A DNA stretch of 64,000 nucleotides. It comes from Margaritifera margaritifera (lineage: Eukaryota > Mollusca > Bivalvia > Unionida > Margaritiferidae). Positions 48,520-57,396 of this stretch are shown piece by piece. The position numbers and the translations under genes are program-made. The stretch covers positions 1,276,001-1,340,000 of the forward strand of contig JAQPZY010001495.1 of assembly GCA_029931535.1 (NCBI GenBank), given 5' to 3'. A model generated the notes under the pieces. That model did not search any database. It was not told where the DNA came from and worked only from the letters and a program-made list of their open reading frames with translations. The stretch's first letter is position 1, and each line of letters starts with the position of its first letter.

Positions 48520-49200
48520 AAACATAGCAACAGAAAAGACAATTGGACAAATAAACCAGCAGGATTAAATATAAAAGTCAAAGGTGAAGACGACACAGAA
48601 TTTGTCTGGACCTTATTCAATGGCGCGATACCTGATGGCAAAAGAGTATTTTACAAGAACAAATGCATAACAGATAATAATTTATTTAACTTAGATTTGC
48701 AAGACGAATGGCAGAGGCATCCAGTATACAATTGCTATGAAGCTAATGATCAAGGACATGTTAGAAATAACAGAACAAGAAAATTAATTGGGAAACAAAA
48801 TGATAAAGGTTATCTACAAGTTAATGTTCATGGTTTTAATACAAATAATGTTCTTTATTAATCTCACCGCTTTGTTGTTGAGTGTTTTAATGGTATAATA
48901 CCTATTGGCTTTGTTATTGATCTCAAAAATAGCATCAAAACAGATAATAGACTTGAAAATCTAGAGGCTGTAACACCATCAGAGAACAGTAGAAGAGGCA
49001 ATGCCGGTGGAAAAAGAACAGCGCGTCCTGTTTTGTCAATTAACCTAGAGTCAGATGAAGAAAAACATTTTTCCTCAATTAACGCCGCAGCAAAATATTT
49101 TGAAATTTGTGTGGCATCAGTACAAAGAGTAGCTGATAATATTCAAAGATCACTGTCTAAGAAATTTAACCAAAAAATTAATTTTCTCTATTTAGATTAG
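48520..49200 (+). pseudogene. NUMOD4/HNH/NUMOD1-type homing endonuclease, degraded
   Basis: A plus-strand gene between two minus-strand genes. Frame 48520-49200 shows a NUMOD4-like block (YNCYEANDQGHVRNN, near 48730-48775), an HNH_3-like block (SHRFVVECFNG, 48862-48895, then TDNRLENLEAVTPSENSRR, near 48940-48997) and a C-terminal NUMOD1-like helix-turn-helix (FSSINAAAKYFEICVASVQR, near 49070-49130). This is the architecture of phage and organelle GIY/HNH homing endonucleases. It is broken by TAA at 48859-48861 just before the HNH block. The expected HNH histidines read as VIDLKN, so the active site is also lost. No ATG is seen at the start of the frame; the 5' end may be further left in another frame. 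Confidence 0.8.
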
Positions 49201-49210
49201 CTATTTTCTG

Positions 49211-50201
49211 CTAAAGTGTTATTGTTTTCTCCAGTGTCTCAAATGCATCTAACAAAGTATCATGATAATTTTCCTTATCAACAAGGTTATAAACAAAAGT
49301 AAATAGTTTGTAACATAAAAATCCTGTTCATTTTTTTGTTGTTGCTTTTATCCGCAACATAGTTAACATGTCACTATATTTTTTAACGTATTTATTGCCT
49401 CTGCCATCAACAAACACAATATAATCAGCAATAACAGATAGCTCTTTATTTTCAACCTGCTTAAGAAATATAGTAAGTTCATCCTCATCAACATTTCTGT
49501 TATCTGTAATATTTTTGCATTTTCTGTCACCATAAACCCCAATAATACCTATCGCAATTGGTACTTTATTGTCCAGATAATTTCTGTCAAAATGTAAATT
49601 TTTATTGTAATCTGATGTGAAATCAAAATCTATTATTGAGCATCTTCTGAAACAGGCATCAACAAACAAACCTTGCGCAGCAATTGGTCTTAATTCTAGC
49701 CCACATAATACTTGCGGCAGATATTTTATCTTTTGGTCTGCGTAACATCGGACACTTAAATAGTATTTTATATTTGTCATCTTCTTTTTCTTTATCTGTT
49801 GTGTCTAACAAATTATCATTATTAAACCTAGCAACAACATATCCATCTAGACTGTATCGAATACCAAAATCTGTTTTAAACACATATATTATTGCCTAAT
49901 ATTTCAACACCAAGATCAACTTCAACAAATTTCATTATCACCGGTTCAAATAATTTACCCCAGTAACATTGCAAAGATCCATCAAACTTAACAAATATAC
50001 CCTGCCTCATCTTTAACTTTTCTTGTGCCAATTTTTAACCAAAGATTTAAATGGATTAACACCTAATACTGTTGCTACCTCAGAGCCACCAACAGTTGAT
50101 GACATTAACTTGTACCAGTCTTCAGATCTCTGTTTTATTTTGTTTGTGAGAACCTGGTTAATACATTTTTGTATTTCGTCATGGCATATTTGTTTATTCA
50201 T
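49211..50201 (-). pseudogene. YqaJ-type viral recombinase/exonuclease (PD-(D/E)XK)
   Basis: Alkaline-exonuclease-like nuclease of the lambda-exo/YqaJ family, likely for end resection or recombination of viral DNA. N terminus (ATG 50201): an RSEDWYKLMSSTVGGSE block with TVLGVNPF, the conserved entry motif of the family. The next frame holds the middle (DLGVEIL to ILFKCPMLRRP, the FKCP of the metal site, near 49755-49780). A third frame holds YLPQVLCGLELRPIAAQGLF and DACFRRCSI (near 49640-49720), matching the conserved YxxQV...G...FRxC tail. So there are at least two frameshifts (about 50010-50020 and 49720-49780). The frame has TGA at 49328, but coding-like sequence (NLVDKENYHDTLLDAFETLE) continues to TAG at 49211. 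Confidence 0.85.
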
Positions 50202-50273
50202 GTTTTATATTTTAATGTCATACAGTATTACTTGATGATCTTGGCAAGTACATTAGGTCATAAATAAACTGCA

Positions 50274-50491
50274 TTAATGTGTCTTTGTTATAAAAAAAGC
50301 AATTTCACCATGCTGCAGAAACAGATATTTTTGTTGGCTTGTTAACAGCACCATATCTTCCATGCCATATTCTTTTTTAAAATCAAAAGCTATTTTGCGT
50401 TCAGGATCGATAAACATTTTTTTATTTCATCATACAGATCTACCTTATCAACAATTCTACATCTGACGATATATTTTACATCATCTGCCAT
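50274..50491 (-). pseudogene. Small viral protein of unknown function, frameshifted
   Basis: Starts MADDVKYIVRCRIVDKVDLY and, after a one-base shift in an A7 run near 50423, continues MFIDPERKIAFDFKKEYGME through HGEIAFFITKTH to TAA at 50274. About 73 residues. The viral motif sits 9 bases before its ATG. It precedes the YqaJ gene on the same strand. No family recognised. Confidence 0.55.
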
Positions 50492-50500
50492 TATTTATTA

Positions 50501-50515
50501 TTGCTAGATAAAATT
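50501..50515 (-). promoter_or_regulatory. Viral upstream motif (AATTTTATCTAGCAA)
   Basis: 9 bases upstream of the ATG at 50491. It lies between this gene and the divergent frame starting at 50543, so it could serve either. Confidence 0.55.
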
Positions 50516-50542
50516 TACAATTCAAACATACAGATAAATATA

Positions 50543-50791
50543 ATGCTGTCAATGTTAGGAAGATTATATGCAAAACCATTACCAGCATTTGTTCCTACTC
50601 CGGTTGCTGATTCTAAACCTGTTGTTGAGATTGACGATCCAGAAGAATATCGCGTAAAAGAATATGAACCAGAACCAGGTGAAGTTGTTGATGAACAATA
50701 TACTAACAATTATGTTAACAAAACACATTATGCCAGACCATCAACTGGCAGATACAATGTCAAATGCCATATTACAACACAAAAAAATTGA
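50543..50791 (+). pseudogene. Small acidic, Pro-rich viral protein, unknown
   Basis: MLSMLGRLYAKPLPAFVPTP, then an acidic EIDDPEEYRVKEYEPEPGEV stretch, 82 residues to the stop at 50791. In the next frame MPYYNTKKIDFTHDECASFL continues to a TGA near 50842, so one frameshift probably split a longer protein of roughly 100 residues. It is divergent from the genes on both sides. Function unknown. Confidence 0.45.
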
Positions 50792-50911
50792 TTTTACACA
50801 TGATGAATGCGCTAGTTTTTTGCTAGAATGGTGCGTTTTATGAACATACAGATCCCAGGTAGGCAAAAGAATATTTAATTCGATTTTATATTTGCAAAAA
50901 TATTTAATTTC

Positions 50912-51037
50912 ATGACAGAATTATCTGCAGATCGGAAAAAGTATTTGATCTCATTATGTAAGCCAGTTAAATGTAAATCTGTCTTAGTTAAATATGAAAA
51001 AATTTATAACGATATTATCACACAAGGCTACCTTTAA
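50912..51037 (+). CDS. Short viral frame, unknown (41 aa)
   Basis: MTELSADRKKYLISLCKPVK onward to TAA, a small Lys/Tyr-rich peptide on the plus strand, convergent with the integrase. It may be the tail of a larger gene with the frame at 50543. Low certainty. Confidence 0.3.
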   Translation: MTELSADRKKYLISLCKPVKCKSVLVKYEKIYNDIITQGYL

Positions 51038-51995
51038 CATAAGGCTGAATACTGCTTGTTGGTATCCAACTATTAAATACATCTGAATAACCTCTCCATT
51101 TGACCAAAGACTTATTGCCTTTTGTTCTTATTACTTCTTAGATAACAAATACATCGTGATCTGTCTTTTGCAGTTCTTGTTCATAAAATGAGCCTGTAAC
51201 CTCTTCTTCATTTAAATCTCACAGTTTGTATGTAACTGGTATTGTTGTTAAAATCTTATCGATGACAAACACCTCTTCTGACCAATATGGTGTTGCACTC
51301 TTGTCAAATACTTTTTTTGTTAATGAAATTCTAACTTTATCACCAACAGCAAATTTGTGTCTTCGATACAAGTTTTCATTTGCCAACACTGGAAATTTGA
51401 TGGCTTCATTTGGTATCATCTTTATTGTGGTATGTTTGGCGCCATTGTATTCAGTTACCATATCTTGCAATTTATCAACATAGTTGTTCGTGTTATTTAC
51501 TGCTAAATATTTGCAGATTTTATCTTTTATAGTTCGGTTAAACCTTTCGATAATAACACTTTTGCGTTCATTTCCTGTTACATATTTCTTGATATTATGG
51601 TCTTTTAGCCATTGCTCGAACTGTCTGTTGTAGAACTTAATACCTTTGTTGGTCCATATTTTGTTTGGTCTCCGATTACTATTAACAACTACTTGATTAA
51701 ATGCTGTTGTTATTGTGCTACCCATCTTATTCTTTATTGGCACACTAAATGCAAATCTGCTTTGGATGTCAACTATGTTTAGCAGATATTTGTTACCATA
51801 ATTATGTTCAGAAAGTAACGACATGTCCGCAAGATCGATTGACCAGATATCATCGACAGCATTTGCAACAACACGTCTTCTCAGAAATTTTTTTTTGGTT
51901 GGTTTATGCAATTCATCTGCTAGGCTTGACTCTGTAAATGGTGGTGTTACACCAACACCTAGTTTGTATTTAGCACTAATAACACCTTAGATAAA
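51020..51995 (-). pseudogene. Retroviral-type (DDE) integrase with C-terminal chromodomain
   Basis: Inserts the linear viral genome into host DNA. Order: N-terminal SLADELHKP followed by KKKFLRRRVV (51870-51925); catalytic core with the first Asp in WSIDLADM (near 51825-51850), the second site WTNKGIKFYN (near 51625-51655), and the Glu in IIERFNRTIK (near 51520-51550); SH3-like FAVGDKVRIS and YWSEEVFVIDK (51245-51350); FYEQELQK; then a chromodomain-like KSLVKWRGYSD...NSWI (51060-51115). Breaks: a direct duplication of GCAT at about 51905-51912 shifts the frame before HKPTKKK; the second catalytic Asp is Asn; TGA near 51216 and TAA near 51140 interrupt the tail. The long readable frame is 51219-51911. 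Inactive. Confidence 0.93.
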
Positions 51996-52385
51996 TCACC
52001 TGTCAACTCTCTCAGGTATATTTTGTGGTTTCATTGCACGTAATTCATCTAACATTATGCGATCACAGCCATGTTTGTTGCCTTCATTATCTCGATAGCA
52101 AATATCATGGCGCATCGCAATTGCGTCTACTTGGTTGTATGGTTCCTGTCCTGGTAATGGATTATCATTTTCATCTAGCTGCTTGTCAAGAGGGTTCCAC
52201 CGTCCTGTGTATTTATGACCTGGTAGAGTCCAACCACCTTTTGGTTTTGGTAATTTGCCTATTATCTTGTGGATGTCAATAGCGCCACCAACAATAGCAC
52301 GATGGTTACATTTTTTACAATATGTTACGCTCTTATTGCCCTCGATACAAAGATGGCGATCTGATGAGCAGTTACAGTGTTGCAA
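51996..52385 (-). pseudogene. Phospholipase A2-like virion protein (parvovirus VP1u-like)
   Basis: Contains the Ca-binding loop YTGRWNPLDKQL (near 52185-52225) and the catalytic helix VDAIAMRHDICYRD (near 52090-52130) with the His-Asp..Tyr of secreted and parvoviral PLA2. The N terminus has paired CxC/CxxC (YCKKCNHRAIVGG). In parvoviruses such a domain breaches the endosome during entry, and related domains are known from adintovirus genomes. The upstream gene at 52430-52678 supplies a zinc ribbon that in related elements is often joined to this domain. The first codon here may therefore be internal, and the two may be one broken gene. Function by analogy. Confidence 0.85.
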
Positions 52386-52429
52386 TTTATTTATTTATTT
52401 ACTGTCGATAATTTATCAGCAAACATAAT

Positions 52430-52678
52430 TTATTGTTCAACAATACTAGTCTCTGGTGGTGTTGGTATACAAAGTTCTGGAGAATCTGGCCTTACTACCA
52501 TATTAATTCCTTCACCAGCAACAACTGGTGCAGCCTGTTTCTTGATAAACACGCTCTTCTTTTTGCCGCAGATATCACAGATACTTTTCATCATTAATCT
52601 ATTGTTCTTTGTTGTTACAACTTCTTATTCAACATTAACTCTCTGTGTCTTACACTTCAAACAGTATGTGGTAGATAT
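52430..52678 (-). pseudogene. Zinc-ribbon small viral protein
   Basis: Two CxxC knuckles: YCLKCKTQ (near 52650-52670) and ICDICGKKK (near 52545-52570), with KNNRLMMKS between, then a Pro/Glu tail to TAA at 52430. The frame begins ATA where ATG is expected, and TAA interrupts it after VNVE (near 52620-52625). The type is recurrent in Polinton-like elements, where it often lies just before or is fused to the PLA2-like domain. Function unknown. Confidence 0.7.
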
Positions 52679-52784
52679 TTATACATATATTTCATGCAAA
52701 ATTTACAAAATAATGACGCATCAAATACATCTAATGTTGAAGATATCATACAAAATTTGCACAATAATGACATATCAAATACAT

Positions 52785-53250
52785 TTAATGTTGATACATT
52801 ATGGCCATCTCATCATTATTATTACTTGCTGGCACATCAAACTGTGTTATGAAATCTATGAATTTCATACCTCGCGACATTTTCTCGATAAACATTATGC
52901 AATAATAACCACAAGCTGTTGTTCCTATTGGCTGAATCTGTGACGAATTTATTTTTTTGTTTACATATGCCTTAACAGCATCAGATGGCGGTAGACCGAA
53001 GGAATCGAAGGAGTTATTATCGTACAATGCAACCCAGTGTGTGCCATTGCCATCATTAAAATTCTGTATATTTATTACACAAGATGTATTTTGCCTCATT
53101 TTACCTGGTAATTGGTCCTTGGAAAACACACCAACAAATTTATATATATATTTTTTAGTTTATCTTGTATTTTAAAATTTGTTAATGGCGCTAATATCGT
53201 CGTGTGCCTGGCAGCACTAGTCCTCTTCCTAACAGCGTTGGCAGCAGACT
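52785..53250 (-). pseudogene. Adenain-like cysteine protease (ULP1/adenovirus protease fold)
   Basis: Maturation protease of Polinton-type virions. Readable frame 52785-53129 with VFSKDQLPGK near its start, catalytic His in GTHWVALYD (near 53025-53050), Asp region NSFDSFGLPPS (near 52985-53015), and the Gln...Cys site IQPIGTTACGYYC (near 52900-52940). The conserved N-terminal extension (APLTNFKIQDKLK, near 53165-53200) is in another frame, so a frameshift lies in the AT run at 53137-53155. The triad itself is intact. No ATG stands at the expected N terminus (ATATTAGCG instead). Confidence 0.9.
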
Positions 53251-53275
53251 GCCTGCTACCAAAACATACTTGTTG

Positions 53276-53395
53276 TTAGGTATTAATACCTATTAATTTA
53301 AGAACATCTGAGATAATTGGAATATACAGACCTCCTACTCTTCTTCTGCGATATGTCCTTGTTCTTGGTCTTGTTGTCCTTCTTTTTGGTGGCAT
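53276..53395 (-). CDS. Very short Arg-rich core-like peptide (39 aa)
   Basis: MPPKRRTTRPRTRTYRRRR followed by VGGLYIP and a hydrophobic end, to TAA at 53276. The frame is intact. Extreme Arg content and a position among the capsid genes resemble adenovirus core peptide pX/mu, so DNA condensation is the likely role. The viral motif is 11 bases upstream of its ATG. Confidence 0.7.
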   Translation of the reverse strand: MPPKRRTTRPRTRTYRRRRVGGLYIPIISDVLKLIGINT

Positions 53396-53406
53396 TTTAT
53401 TTCTTG

Positions 53407-53421
53407 TTGTTAGACAACATT
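53407..53421 (-). promoter_or_regulatory. Viral upstream motif (AATGTTGTCTAACAA)
   Basis: 11 bases upstream of the ATG of the 39-residue Arg-rich peptide (53395). Confidence 0.6.
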
Positions 53422-53484
53422 TTAACACCTAAACATATCTTGTTTGTTACAAAATCATAAACATATATTGTATTTGATGGTGTT

Positions 53485-53784
53485 TTATCTGTATGCAAAT
53501 TCATTTAAACCTAAAAGCAAACTACCAGGTACTGTCATAGTTCTTTGCAGCGGTCCTGCCACTCTTGCCGCTGCTATTCTTCTTAAAGCTGCAGCAACAA
53601 CTGGATTACTGATCATACCACCAGGTCTTCTTCGAAACAATTGATCAACTCTATCTCTGGGAATAAGCTGTACCACATTTGATAAACCAGAATACACACT
53701 AGGAAACACATCAGCTGCTAGTGCCATTGCTGGTGGTAATGGACCACCTGTTCTTCGTTTTGTTGTTCTCCTTCTTACTGGCAT
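53485..53784 (-). CDS. Basic, Ala/Arg-rich core-like protein (99 aa)
   Basis: MPVRRRTTKRRTGGPLPPAM start, a middle DVFPSVYSGLSNV, then a second basic stretch FRRRPGGM and AALRRIAAARVAGPLQR. The frame is intact to the stop at 53485. The Arg-rich N terminus with a GG site suggests a protease-processed virion core or cement peptide. The viral motif stands 18 bases upstream. Confidence 0.65.
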   Translation of the reverse strand: MPVRRRTTKRRTGGPLPPAMALAADVFPSVYSGLSNVVQLIPRDRVDQLFRRRPGGMISNPVVAAALRRIAAARVAGPLQRTMTVPGSLLLGLNEFAYR

Positions 53785-53802
53785 TATATTTGTTATAAAA
53801 TT

Positions 53803-53817
53803 GTTGTAGACAAAATT
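53803..53817 (-). promoter_or_regulatory. Viral upstream motif (AATTTTGTCTACAAC)
   Basis: 18 bases upstream of the ATG at 53784. Confidence 0.6.
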
Positions 53818-53838
53818 GTTAATGTTTAATGTTTATTG

Positions 53839-54225
53839 TCAGACAGTAACCTTAATACCTCTTCCTTGCACTGCCCTGTTTGTTGCGCCAGAAATAGCAC
53901 AAGATGCCGCTGCAATTACAAGCGAGCCAAGTACTGGTAATATTGTTTTGGTAAGTACTGGCAATACTGTTTTTGCAATTACGGAAATGGCAGGACCAAG
54001 AAAACCAACAGGTCTAGCCATTGCTGTTATTTGTGCCTTTGAAAATTTGATTACAAATGGTTTGCCTCTGCTTAGTTTAACTAGCTGTGTATTTGTTAGC
54101 ATTAATTTTACTGTTTCTGTTCCTTTGTAATCTATCTTTTTTGATACTTCTTTGCGGTTTTTAACTGCATCTGATAATTTCTTTATTTGTCCTCTGGATA
54201 AGTTTACTTCTTGCAAAGTATACAT
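53839..54225 (-). CDS. Small virion-type protein with C-terminal hydrophobic segment (128 aa)
   Basis: The start chosen is MYTLQEVNLSRGQIKKLSDA at 54225, because the viral motif lies 11 bases before it; a longer upstream frame exists without such context. N-terminal half: LSRGQIKKL, KLMLTNTQLVKLSRG and KFSKAQITAM, three related L(S/T)..Q(I/L) modules. The C-terminal half is hydrophobic (GFLGPAISVIAKTVLPVLTK, then VLGSLVIAAASCAI) and could span or bind a membrane. The layout of repeated short modules plus a hydrophobic tail recurs in Polinton-type virion genes. Intact. Exact role unknown. Confidence 0.7.
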   Translation of the reverse strand: MYTLQEVNLSRGQIKKLSDAVKNRKEVSKKIDYKGTETVKLMLTNTQLVKLSRGKPFVIKFSKAQITAMARPVGFLGPAISVIAKTVLPVLTKTILPVLGSLVIAAASCAISGATNRAVQGRGIKVTV

Positions 54226-54236
54226 ATTATCAAATA

Positions 54237-54251
54237 TTGTTAGATTAAATT
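54237..54251 (-). promoter_or_regulatory. Viral upstream motif (AATTTAATCTAACAA)
   Basis: 11 bases upstream of the ATG at 54225; supports that start over the upstream in-frame ones. Confidence 0.6.
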
Positions 54252-54341
54252 TACTTATTTTGTTTTGATTTGTTTTGTTTTGTTTTGTCTGACAACACAA
54301 TCTGTTGTAAAGTGGGTTACACCTGAATTGACAATCTGTGG

Positions 54342-55891
54342 TTACACCTGAATTGACATGCGACCTTTAACAGCAATAAGCTTAAAGGATCTGTCTGCTG
54401 TTATTAATGCATACACATAATATTGTGCACCAGGTGCAGTATCTAATGTCCATGTCACCTCAATATCAGCCTGTGAATGTTTGAGCCTCTCAGATTGTTT
54501 GCTAACATCAAAATGAAATATTGGATACAGTGTTCTAAATTCTTCTAGAGATATCTGGCTACCAGTTTCAGCATCCTGGTACTTCTCCATTGCTTCCATT
54601 AATGAAAGATAAGCACGAGATACATTTGTGTTTGGTCCAGCAGTAAAATTGCATGCTAGTTCTCTTTCTGTATACTGCCTAGAATTTATTTTGGCATGAA
54701 TTCTGCTAACATTTATACTGTCAAAAACGCGCTTATTTACTCTTTGTTCTCTATTAAATCTGCCTTGAGAATGAAATACAATATAAATATGTCGTGGTTG
54801 TTCGATAGATGATGAAGATGTTATTCGCCACGTAAATCCTGTTGCGTTAGGTACTGACTGCATGTAAATCTTATTCTGTTCAAAATAAACTTGTCTTGTG
54901 TACACCTCAAGAGAATTTTCCAAGATAAGTTCAGCTGATATTGAAGGCACCACTTTTGGCATTGACAATGCCAGATGGCTAATAACAAAATGTCCATCAG
55001 CTACTCCAGTTGCTCTGAAGACAGTGTTGCTGTTGTTGTTGTCAGATCTGTTTAAAACTAGTGCGTATTTGATGCTTTGTTGACGTCCTTGCAAAAACCA
55101 GATATTGAGCTTAATGGCAACAACATCGTTACCTGTGCAGCACTGTCAGTAGTAGCCCTTCTTTTAGCATATCCTTCATTGTAAAGCGGCGATTTCCTAC
55201 ATGTTACATTAATTTCATTAGCCTTTGCAAGAGCAGTGGCTGTGTCTGCAGCAGTATCTGGTGGTGAAATACCAACTGCGTTGCATATAGTTATCATAAT
55301 ACCAACAGTAGTTGCCAGATCTGCACCAACATCTGGTGGTGTTATGCCTAATTGATTTGATACAAATATAACAAAAGCCCGTATCCGAGTTAATGTTTCA
55401 CCATCATTACCACCACCAGCAACTGCTGCTATTTGTGTTATTTTTTCTTTTGATACAGCAGCTCCAGTTACTCTGTCCTTAAACCAGAACATATTTGTTG
55501 CTGTTGATCTAGAATAATCTTCAGAAAAAGACAGTATATTCATTATGGTACTTGCCATTGGTAGATGTTCTGCGAAGTCTTCTACTGTTTGGTTGCCGAG
55601 TTGGTATCTTGCACTTCTGAATAGTCCTCAACCATTGTTCTGTAATGTTATTTCTGTGTTAGCAGGAAATGCTGCAGGTGGTGCAGTTGTTGACATTAGC
55701 TGGCCTCTAACCTAAACAAAAGCTTTTTGTGGTAAGAGATATACATCTTCATCTTTTGTGTTTATTGTTTGCGGTCCTGGGTCATTCATGTTTGTTTTGT
55801 CTGGCAGGTATTCTATATATTCGAATTATGGTTTCGACTCATCAAACTCCTGTAGTTCACCAATGTCTAGGTAAGTTCTTGTTGATGTCAT
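54342..55891 (-). pseudogene. Major capsid protein, double-jelly-roll type (hexon-like)
   Basis: About 515 codons from ATG at 55891 to the stop at 54342. Readable blocks: LDIGELQEFDESKP; ALFRSARY-like strand RSARYQLGNQTVEDF (near 55575-55620); NMFWFKDRVTG; LPLSSISGFCKDVNK (near 55075-55120); SHLALSMPKVVPS; FTWRITSSSSIEQPRHIYIV (near 54770-54830); RVFDSINVSRIHAKINSRQY; and HFDVSKQSERLKHSQADIEV then YYVYALITADRSFKLI near the end. These match the conserved order in Polinton/adintovirus capsid genes. Lesions: in-frame TAA 55826-55828, TAG 55712-55714, TGA 55628-55630, and one frameshift at about 55060-55094. Family identity is from motif order; a structure search would confirm it. Confidence 0.85.
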
Positions 55892-55902
55892 TTTATTCTG
55901 TA

Positions 55903-55917
55903 TGTTTAGACAAAATT
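55903..55917 (-). promoter_or_regulatory. Viral upstream motif (AATTTTGTCTAAACA)
   Basis: 11 bases upstream of the capsid-protein ATG at 55891; this is the consensus form. Confidence 0.65.
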
Positions 55918-55966
55918 ACAATAACAGTTGAAATCAGTCAATTGCAAATTTGTGCAATCAATAACT

Positions 55967-56374
55967 TTAAAATCTAGGCATAACTGTCATTGGTTGTTGT
56001 GTTGTTGCTATTCTTCTAACTATTTCTTCGCCTTTTGGTGATAATAATTTCTTTGTTGTCTTTATCATTGCAGTTGCAGTTGCTGGTGTTGGTGCTATTT
56101 CATTTATTGCCTGCTTTATTTCCTGATTTGTTTTTTGTGGTGAGGCAAATGGTGAGGCCACTTGTGGTACGCCTTTAATCTTGTTTGCAATCTTCTGTCC
56201 AGCTGCCGTACAAGCAGCAGAAAAAGTTCCAGTTGCAAAAGATTTTGCTGCATCAATAGCTACTGGCGTTAGCTTGGTAGCAATACCAGGTCCATGTTCT
56301 ACTATTTTTGAAACAATACTACCAAATATATTACCACCTACAATTTTTTTACGGTATATTTTTCTTCGATGCAT
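55967..56374 (-). CDS. Basic, Ala-rich small virion protein (pVI-like candidate, 135 aa)
   Basis: MHRRKIYRKKIVGGNIFGSI start: basic, then a GG-type protease site followed by an amphipathic segment (FGSIVSKIVEHGPGIATKL). Then an Ala/Thr-rich centre, SPKGEEIVRRIATTQQPM and MPRF end. A processed amphipathic helix behind a basic leader resembles adenovirus membrane-lytic pVI. That is analogy from layout, not sequence identity. The frame is intact. It lies just upstream of the capsid gene. Confidence 0.6.
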   Translation of the reverse strand: MHRRKIYRKKIVGGNIFGSIVSKIVEHGPGIATKLTPVAIDAAKSFATGTFSAACTAAGQKIANKIKGVPQVASPFASPQKTNQEIKQAINEIAPTPATATAMIKTTKKLLSPKGEEIVRRIATTQQPMTVMPRF

Positions 56375-56383
56375 TATTGTTGC

Positions 56384-56397
56384 TGTTTAGACAAATT
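56384..56397 (-). promoter_or_regulatory. Viral upstream motif (AATTTGTCTAAACA)
   Basis: 9 bases upstream of the ATG at 56374. Confidence 0.6.
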
Positions 56398-56507
56398 TTG
56401 TATCAGATGACAACTTCATATTTTTATCTGCCAGTTGGTGTTGATGTTTGTAGTCTACTTATATTTGTCGTAGATGAAGGTATTGTATTTGTGTGTAGAT
56501 GAAGGTA

Positions 56508-57242
56508 TTATATTTGCCGCAAATGAAGGTAATATGTCACAATTCCGTTGTTGAAATCTAGTTGATTGCCTGGTTGATCTGTCAAATTCATTTTTATTGT
56601 TGAAATTTGTTCTTCAACACTTAATGGATAATAAATTATTTGTCTCGGGCTAATCTGTGACAAAGAACCAGGTGGAACACCTGGTGAAAAACTATAGATT
56701 GCCTGTCCTCTAGAGCCTTGTGCTGTGTATGATCCATTGGCTATTGAACAATTAATCAGGATAACATCAGCATAACTTATATTAACTGGATTTTCTCCTT
56801 CATAATGAACAGATGCTGCAACAGTTGAACCGTATTGTTGTTTATTAATCCCAAGCAATGAACCAATATTTGTTGGTTTGTTGAAATCAATATGTTATTT
56901 TGATCTGAGTGTATTGTAGTTTGGTTCAAGCAAACAATTGTCAGCATTGCCTCCATTTTCAGTTATTAAGGATTTAATTGCTGTGTTAATTTCTGGAACA
57001 TTATATGCTCCAGGCTGTATCTTAACACTAACCCAGGGATTAGTTTGAAATGTAAAGTTGTCGTTAACATTAAGTTTAACATTAAAAATACTATTCCACA
57101 TTGCTGCTGATATCAGACCGATTTCATATTTTTCTTTATGATCAAGAACAATTGGTGGATTGTATGTTACAGTAAAGTTAGCGCTATCATTTGCTGTCTG
57201 TGCTGAATCTAGGAACAGTGTAGTTTGCATTTTTTTATACAA
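56508..57242 (-). pseudogene. Penton / minor capsid protein candidate
   Basis: About 245 codons in one frame, with a single in-frame TAA at 56895-56897. The N-terminal half reads TLFLDSAQTANDSANFTVTY then PPIVLDHKEKYEIGLISA and WVSVKIQPGAYNVPEIN. The C-terminal half reads NISYADVILINCSIANGSY, PGVPPGSLSQISPRQIIYYP and IVTYYLHLR. The strand-rich composition, length and position beside the capsid gene fit the single-jelly-roll minor capsid protein of Polintons. This wording is recurrent in invertebrate Polinton-like elements but has no experimentally named function that I can assert. The start is MYKKM at 57242 or the Met four codons later. Confidence 0.65.
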
Positions 57243-57282
57243 TTAATGTGATACAAAAATTTACACAAATATATCGGTTCGA

Positions 57283-57297
57283 TGTTTAGACGAAATT
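57283..57297 (-). promoter_or_regulatory. Viral upstream motif (AATTTCGTCTAAACA)
   Basis: 40 bases upstream of the penton-candidate ATG at 57242, the longest spacing among the copies. Confidence 0.55.
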
Positions 57298-57396
57298 TAT
57301 AATGTTGGTGTTGTGGTTTGACAAGATTATTTGATAAGATCGGTATGTAGAATTTTGTATTAATCTGTTGTTATCATACCTGTTGATCGCAGTTGA

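Noticed and set aside
52377..52943. 188-codon open frame on the plus strand
   Set aside because: It runs antisense to the zinc-ribbon and protease genes, whose motifs are clear on the minus strand; a shadow frame.
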